The position numbers and the translations under genes are program-made. A stretch of 19,355 bases of DNA from Nocardioides sp. (GTDB lineage Bacteria; Actinomycetota; Actinomycetes; Propionibacteriales; Nocardioidaceae). This document shows positions 16,746 through 19,355 of the stretch, one piece after another; the first letter of the stretch is position 1, and the number at the start of each line of letters is the position of its first letter. The stretch is from positions 1 to 19,355 of the forward strand of contig JAJPEO010000020.1 in the NCBI GenBank assembly GCA_021166815.1. Direction: 5' to 3'. The notes under the pieces are model-generated. The model was not told where the DNA came from. It saw only the letters and a program-made list of their open reading frames with translations, and made no database searches.

Positions 16746-19355
16746 GTGGCTGCACCGAGTGACTCGTCCCGTCCCCGACTCCTCCTCCTCGACGGCCACT
16801 CGTTGGCCTATCGGGCGTTCTTCGCCCTGCCGGTGGACAACTTCTCCACCGCGGAGGGCCAGCACACCAACGCGGTCTACGGGTTCACCTCCATGCTCGT
16901 CAACGTGCTGCGCGACGAGCAGCCCACCCACGTCGGCGTCGCCTTCGACCGGTCCCGCCAGACCTTCCGCCTGGAGGAGTACGCCGAGTACAAGGCCAAG
17001 CGCAACAAGACCCCGGACGAGTTCCGCAGCCAGCTGCCGCTGATCCAGCGGATGCTCGACTGCTTCCACATCGGCCACCTCGACATGGAGGGCTACGAGG
17101 CGGACGACATCATCGCGACGCTCGCGACGCAGGCCGGGGCCCAGGGCCTGGAGGTGCTGATCCTCACCGGCGACCGCGACTCCCTCCAGCTCGTCGACGA
17201 GGGCGTCACGGTGCTCTACCCCACGCGCGGCGTCTCGGAGCTGGCCCGGATGACCCCGGCGGCGGTGGAGGAGAAGTACGGCGTGCCTCCGCACCGCTAC
17301 CCCGAGCTGGCGGCGCTGGTGGGTGAGGACTCCGACAACCTCCCGGGCGTGCCGGGCGTGGGCCCCAAGACCGCGGCCAAGTGGCTGGTCCAGTACGACG
17401 GCCTCGACAACCTCATCGACCAGGTGGACCGCATCGGCGGCAAGGCCGGCGACAACCTCCGGGCCCACCTGGGCGACGTGATCCGCAACCGTCGCCTCAA
17501 CGCGCTGGTGCGCGACCTGTCGTTGCCCGTCGGGCCCGCCGACCTGGGGCGCAGCGAGTGGAACCGCGCGGAGGCCCTGCAGCTGCTCGACGAGCTGGAG
17601 TTCCGTGGCGAGCTCCGCACGCGCATCCTCGACGTGATCGATCCCGGCGTCGAGCCCGAGGTCGACCAGGGCGGGTTCGAGATCGACGGCACCGTGCTCG
17701 GACCGGGCGAGGTCGCGGCCTGGCTGGCCGAGCACGGACGGGACGGCCGCGTCGCGGTCGACGTCCACGGCACCTGGCGAGCGGGCACCGGGGAGGTGCG
17801 CTCGCTGGCGCTGGTGGCGGAGTCCGGGGCGGCCTGCTGGCTGGACGTCGCGGAGGTGACGCCGGACGACGACGCGGCGCTGGGAGCGTGGCTCTGCGAC
17901 CCGGCCGTGCCGAAGCTGGTCCACGATGCCAACGGACCCCTGCTGGCGCTGGCCGCCAGGGGCTGGGGCCTGGCCGGGCTGGAGGTGGACACCGCGGTCG
18001 CTGCCTACCTGGTCCGCCCTGACCAGCGCTCCTACGACCTCGCCGACCTCACCCTGCGCTACCTCAAGCGAGAACTGCGCTCCGACCAGGGCGACGCCGA
18101 CCAGCTCAGCTTCGACATGGACGAGGCCTCGACCGCGCGCGACGCCGCCATGGTCCGCGCACGAGCGGTGCTCGACCTCGCGGAGGTGCTCCTCGAGGAG
18201 CTCGAGGCCCAGGGCGCGACGTCGCTCATGAAGGAGGTGGAGCTCCCGCTGGTGCAGGTGCTGGTCGACATGGAGGCGGTCGGCATCGCCGTCGACACCG
18301 ACTACCTCGAGGGGCTCGAGGCGGAGTTCGCCGCGTCGGTGCGCCAAGCGGCCGAGGACGCCTACTCCGTCATCGGCAAGGAGATCAACCTCGGCTCGCC
18401 CAAGCAGCTGCAGGTGGTCCTGTTCGACGAGCTCGACATGCCCCGGACCAAGCGCACCAAGACCGGCTGGACCACCGACGCCGATGCGCTCCAGCAGCTG
18501 TTCGAGAAGACCGAGCACCCGTTCCTGCAGCACCTGCTGCGCCACCGGGACGTGAGTCGCCTGCGGCAGACGGTCGAGGGGCTGCTCAAGACCGTGGCGC
18601 CGGACGGGCGCATCCACACGACCTTCAACCAGATCATCGCCGCGACCGGGCGGCTCTCCAGCACCGACCCCAACCTGCAGAACATCCCGATCCGCACCGA
18701 GGCCGGCCGACGCATCCGCGAGGCCTTCGTCGTGGGCGAGGGCTACGCCTCGCTGCTGACGGCCGACTACAGCCAGATCGAGATGCGCATCATGGCCCAC
18801 CTCTCCGAGGACGCCGGGCTCATCGACGCCTTCCGTTCCGGCCTGGACTTCCACTCCGTCACCGCGGCCCGGGTGTTCGGTGTCCCCGCCGGGGAGGTCT
18901 CCACCGAGCAGCGCGCCAAGATCAAGGCGATGAACTACGGCCTGGCCTACGGACTCTCCGCGTACGGCCTGAGCCAACAGCTCCACATCACCCCGGGCGA
19001 GGCGCGCGAGCTCATGGACGAGTACTTCGAGACCTTCGGCGGGGTGCGCGACTACCTCGCCGGCGTGGTCGACGAGGCCCGCCGCTCGGGGTTCACCGAG
19101 ACCATCATGGGGCGGCGTCGCTACCTTCCCGACCTCACCAGCGACAACCGTCAGCGGCGTGAGATGGCGGAGCGGATGGCGCTCAACGCGCCGATCCAGG
19201 GTTCGGCCGCCGACCTCGTCAAGGTGGCGATGCTCCGCGTCGACCGGGCGCTCGCAGCCGACGGGCTGCGCTCGCGGATGCTGCTGCAGGTCCATGACGA
19301 GCTCGTGTTCGAGGTGTTCCCGGGCGAGGAGGAGCGCCTCGAGGCGCTGGTGCGG
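16746..19355 (+). CDS. polA: DNA polymerase I (3' end beyond the window)
   Basis: 870 codons are present and only the last few dozen are missing. The N-terminal 5'-3' exonuclease (about 10-300) has RLLLLDGHSLAYRAFFAL, GYEADDIIATLA, LTGDRD and the helix-hairpin-helix GVPGVGPKTAAKWL. The middle domain (about 310-500) is a degenerate 3'-5' exonuclease: the first motif reads D339-V-H341 where an active enzyme has D-x-E, so proofreading is probably lost, as in mycobacterial and Taq enzymes. The polymerase domain has motif A DYSQIE (Asp674), motif B ending in NYGLAYG with Tyr731 where E. coli has Phe762, and motif C QVHDELV (His850-Asp851). It fills gaps in repair and removes Okazaki primers. The start GTG at 16746 has a -10 box six bases upstream and no ribosome site. 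It diverges from the thioesterase gene. Confidence 0.97.
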   Translation, partial: MAAPSDSSRPRLLLLDGHSLAYRAFFALPVDNFSTAEGQHTNAVYGFTSMLVNVLRDEQPTHVGVAFDRSRQTFRLEEYAEYKAKRNKTPDEFRSQLPLIQRMLDCFHIGHLDMEGYEADDIIATLATQAGAQGLEVLILTGDRDSLQLVDEGVTVLYPTRGVSELARMTPAAVEEKYGVPPHRYPELAALVGEDSDNLPGVPGVGPKTAAKWLVQYDGLDNLIDQVDRIGGKAGDNLRAHLGDVIRNRRLNALVRDLSLPVGPADLGRSEWNRAEALQLLDELEFRGELRTRILDVIDPGVEPEVDQGGFEIDGTVLGPGEVAAWLAEHGRDGRVAVDVHGTWRAGTGEVRSLALVAESGAACWLDVAEVTPDDDAALGAWLCDPAVPKLVHDANGPLLALAARGWGLAGLEVDTAVAAYLVRPDQRSYDLADLTLRYLKRELRSDQGDADQLSFDMDEASTARDAAMVRARAVLDLAEVLLEELEAQGATSLMKEVELPLVQVLVDMEAVGIAVDTDYLEGLEAEFAASVRQAAEDAYSVIGKEINLGSPKQLQVVLFDELDMPRTKRTKTGWTTDADALQQLFEKTEHPFLQHLLRHRDVSRLRQTVEGLLKTVAPDGRIHTTFNQIIAATGRLSSTDPNLQNIPIRTEAGRRIREAFVVGEGYASLLTADYSQIEMRIMAHLSEDAGLIDAFRSGLDFHSVTAARVFGVPAGEVSTEQRAKIKAMNYGLAYGLSAYGLSQQLHITPGEARELMDEYFETFGGVRDYLAGVVDEARRSGFTETIMGRRRYLPDLTSDNRQRREMAERMALNAPIQGSAADLVKVAMLRVDRALAADGLRSRMLLQVHDELVFEVFPGEEERLEALVR

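Overview
This 19.4 kb window is high-GC chromosomal DNA from an actinobacterium. The evidence is strong G/C third-position bias, GTG starts, probable leaderless promoters with TAGNNT-type -10 boxes, an ANTAR response regulator of the PdtaR type, and a DNA polymerase I with a natural Tyr in the O-helix. Gene content and order suggest a Nocardioides-like or Streptomyces-like relative; the genus is an inference. Most of the region is housekeeping DNA. I see no prophage, insertion sequence, integron or CRISPR array.

Layout, left to right: the 3' end of a SCO1/SenC copper chaperone gene (1-463, +); lgt (471-1340, +); the glutamate synthase pair gltB-gltD (1479-7464, +, translationally coupled); pyk (7510-8958, +, probably leaderless); a small tRNA gene on the minus strand (8968-9040) with anticodon CAA but a short variable loop; pdtaR (9081-9695, +), whose promoter overlaps the tRNA promoter back to back; a branched-chain amino acid type ABC transporter cassette, with the lipoprotein binding protein on + (9828-11147), a strong hairpin terminator, then livF, livG, livM and livH on - (11252-15312); a GNAT acetyltransferase (15629-16201, +); a YdiI/MenI-like hotdog thioesterase (16223-16666, -); and polA (16746 to the window end, +, lacking its last few dozen codons).

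The most unusual object is the transporter binding protein. Its two halves are in the reverse of the order found in LivJ-type proteins. After the lipobox the chain starts with what is normally the C-terminal portion, and then continues with what is normally the N-terminal portion. This is an in-frame circular permutation that leaves every piece of the fold present once. Its partner permease LivH carries an added signal peptide and a small extracytoplasmic beta-type domain before the membrane core. The binding-protein gene and the livH operon each have an upstream sequence close to the CRP/GlxR consensus TGTGA-N6-TCACA, which suggests shared control. The second oddity is the class I tRNA with a leucine anticodon.

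How the genes relate: Lgt makes the lipid anchor that the binding protein's lipobox requires. GltBD and the Liv transporter belong to nitrogen and amino acid supply, and Pyk to lower glycolysis. PdtaR is an RNA-binding regulator. PolA is core DNA repair and replication.
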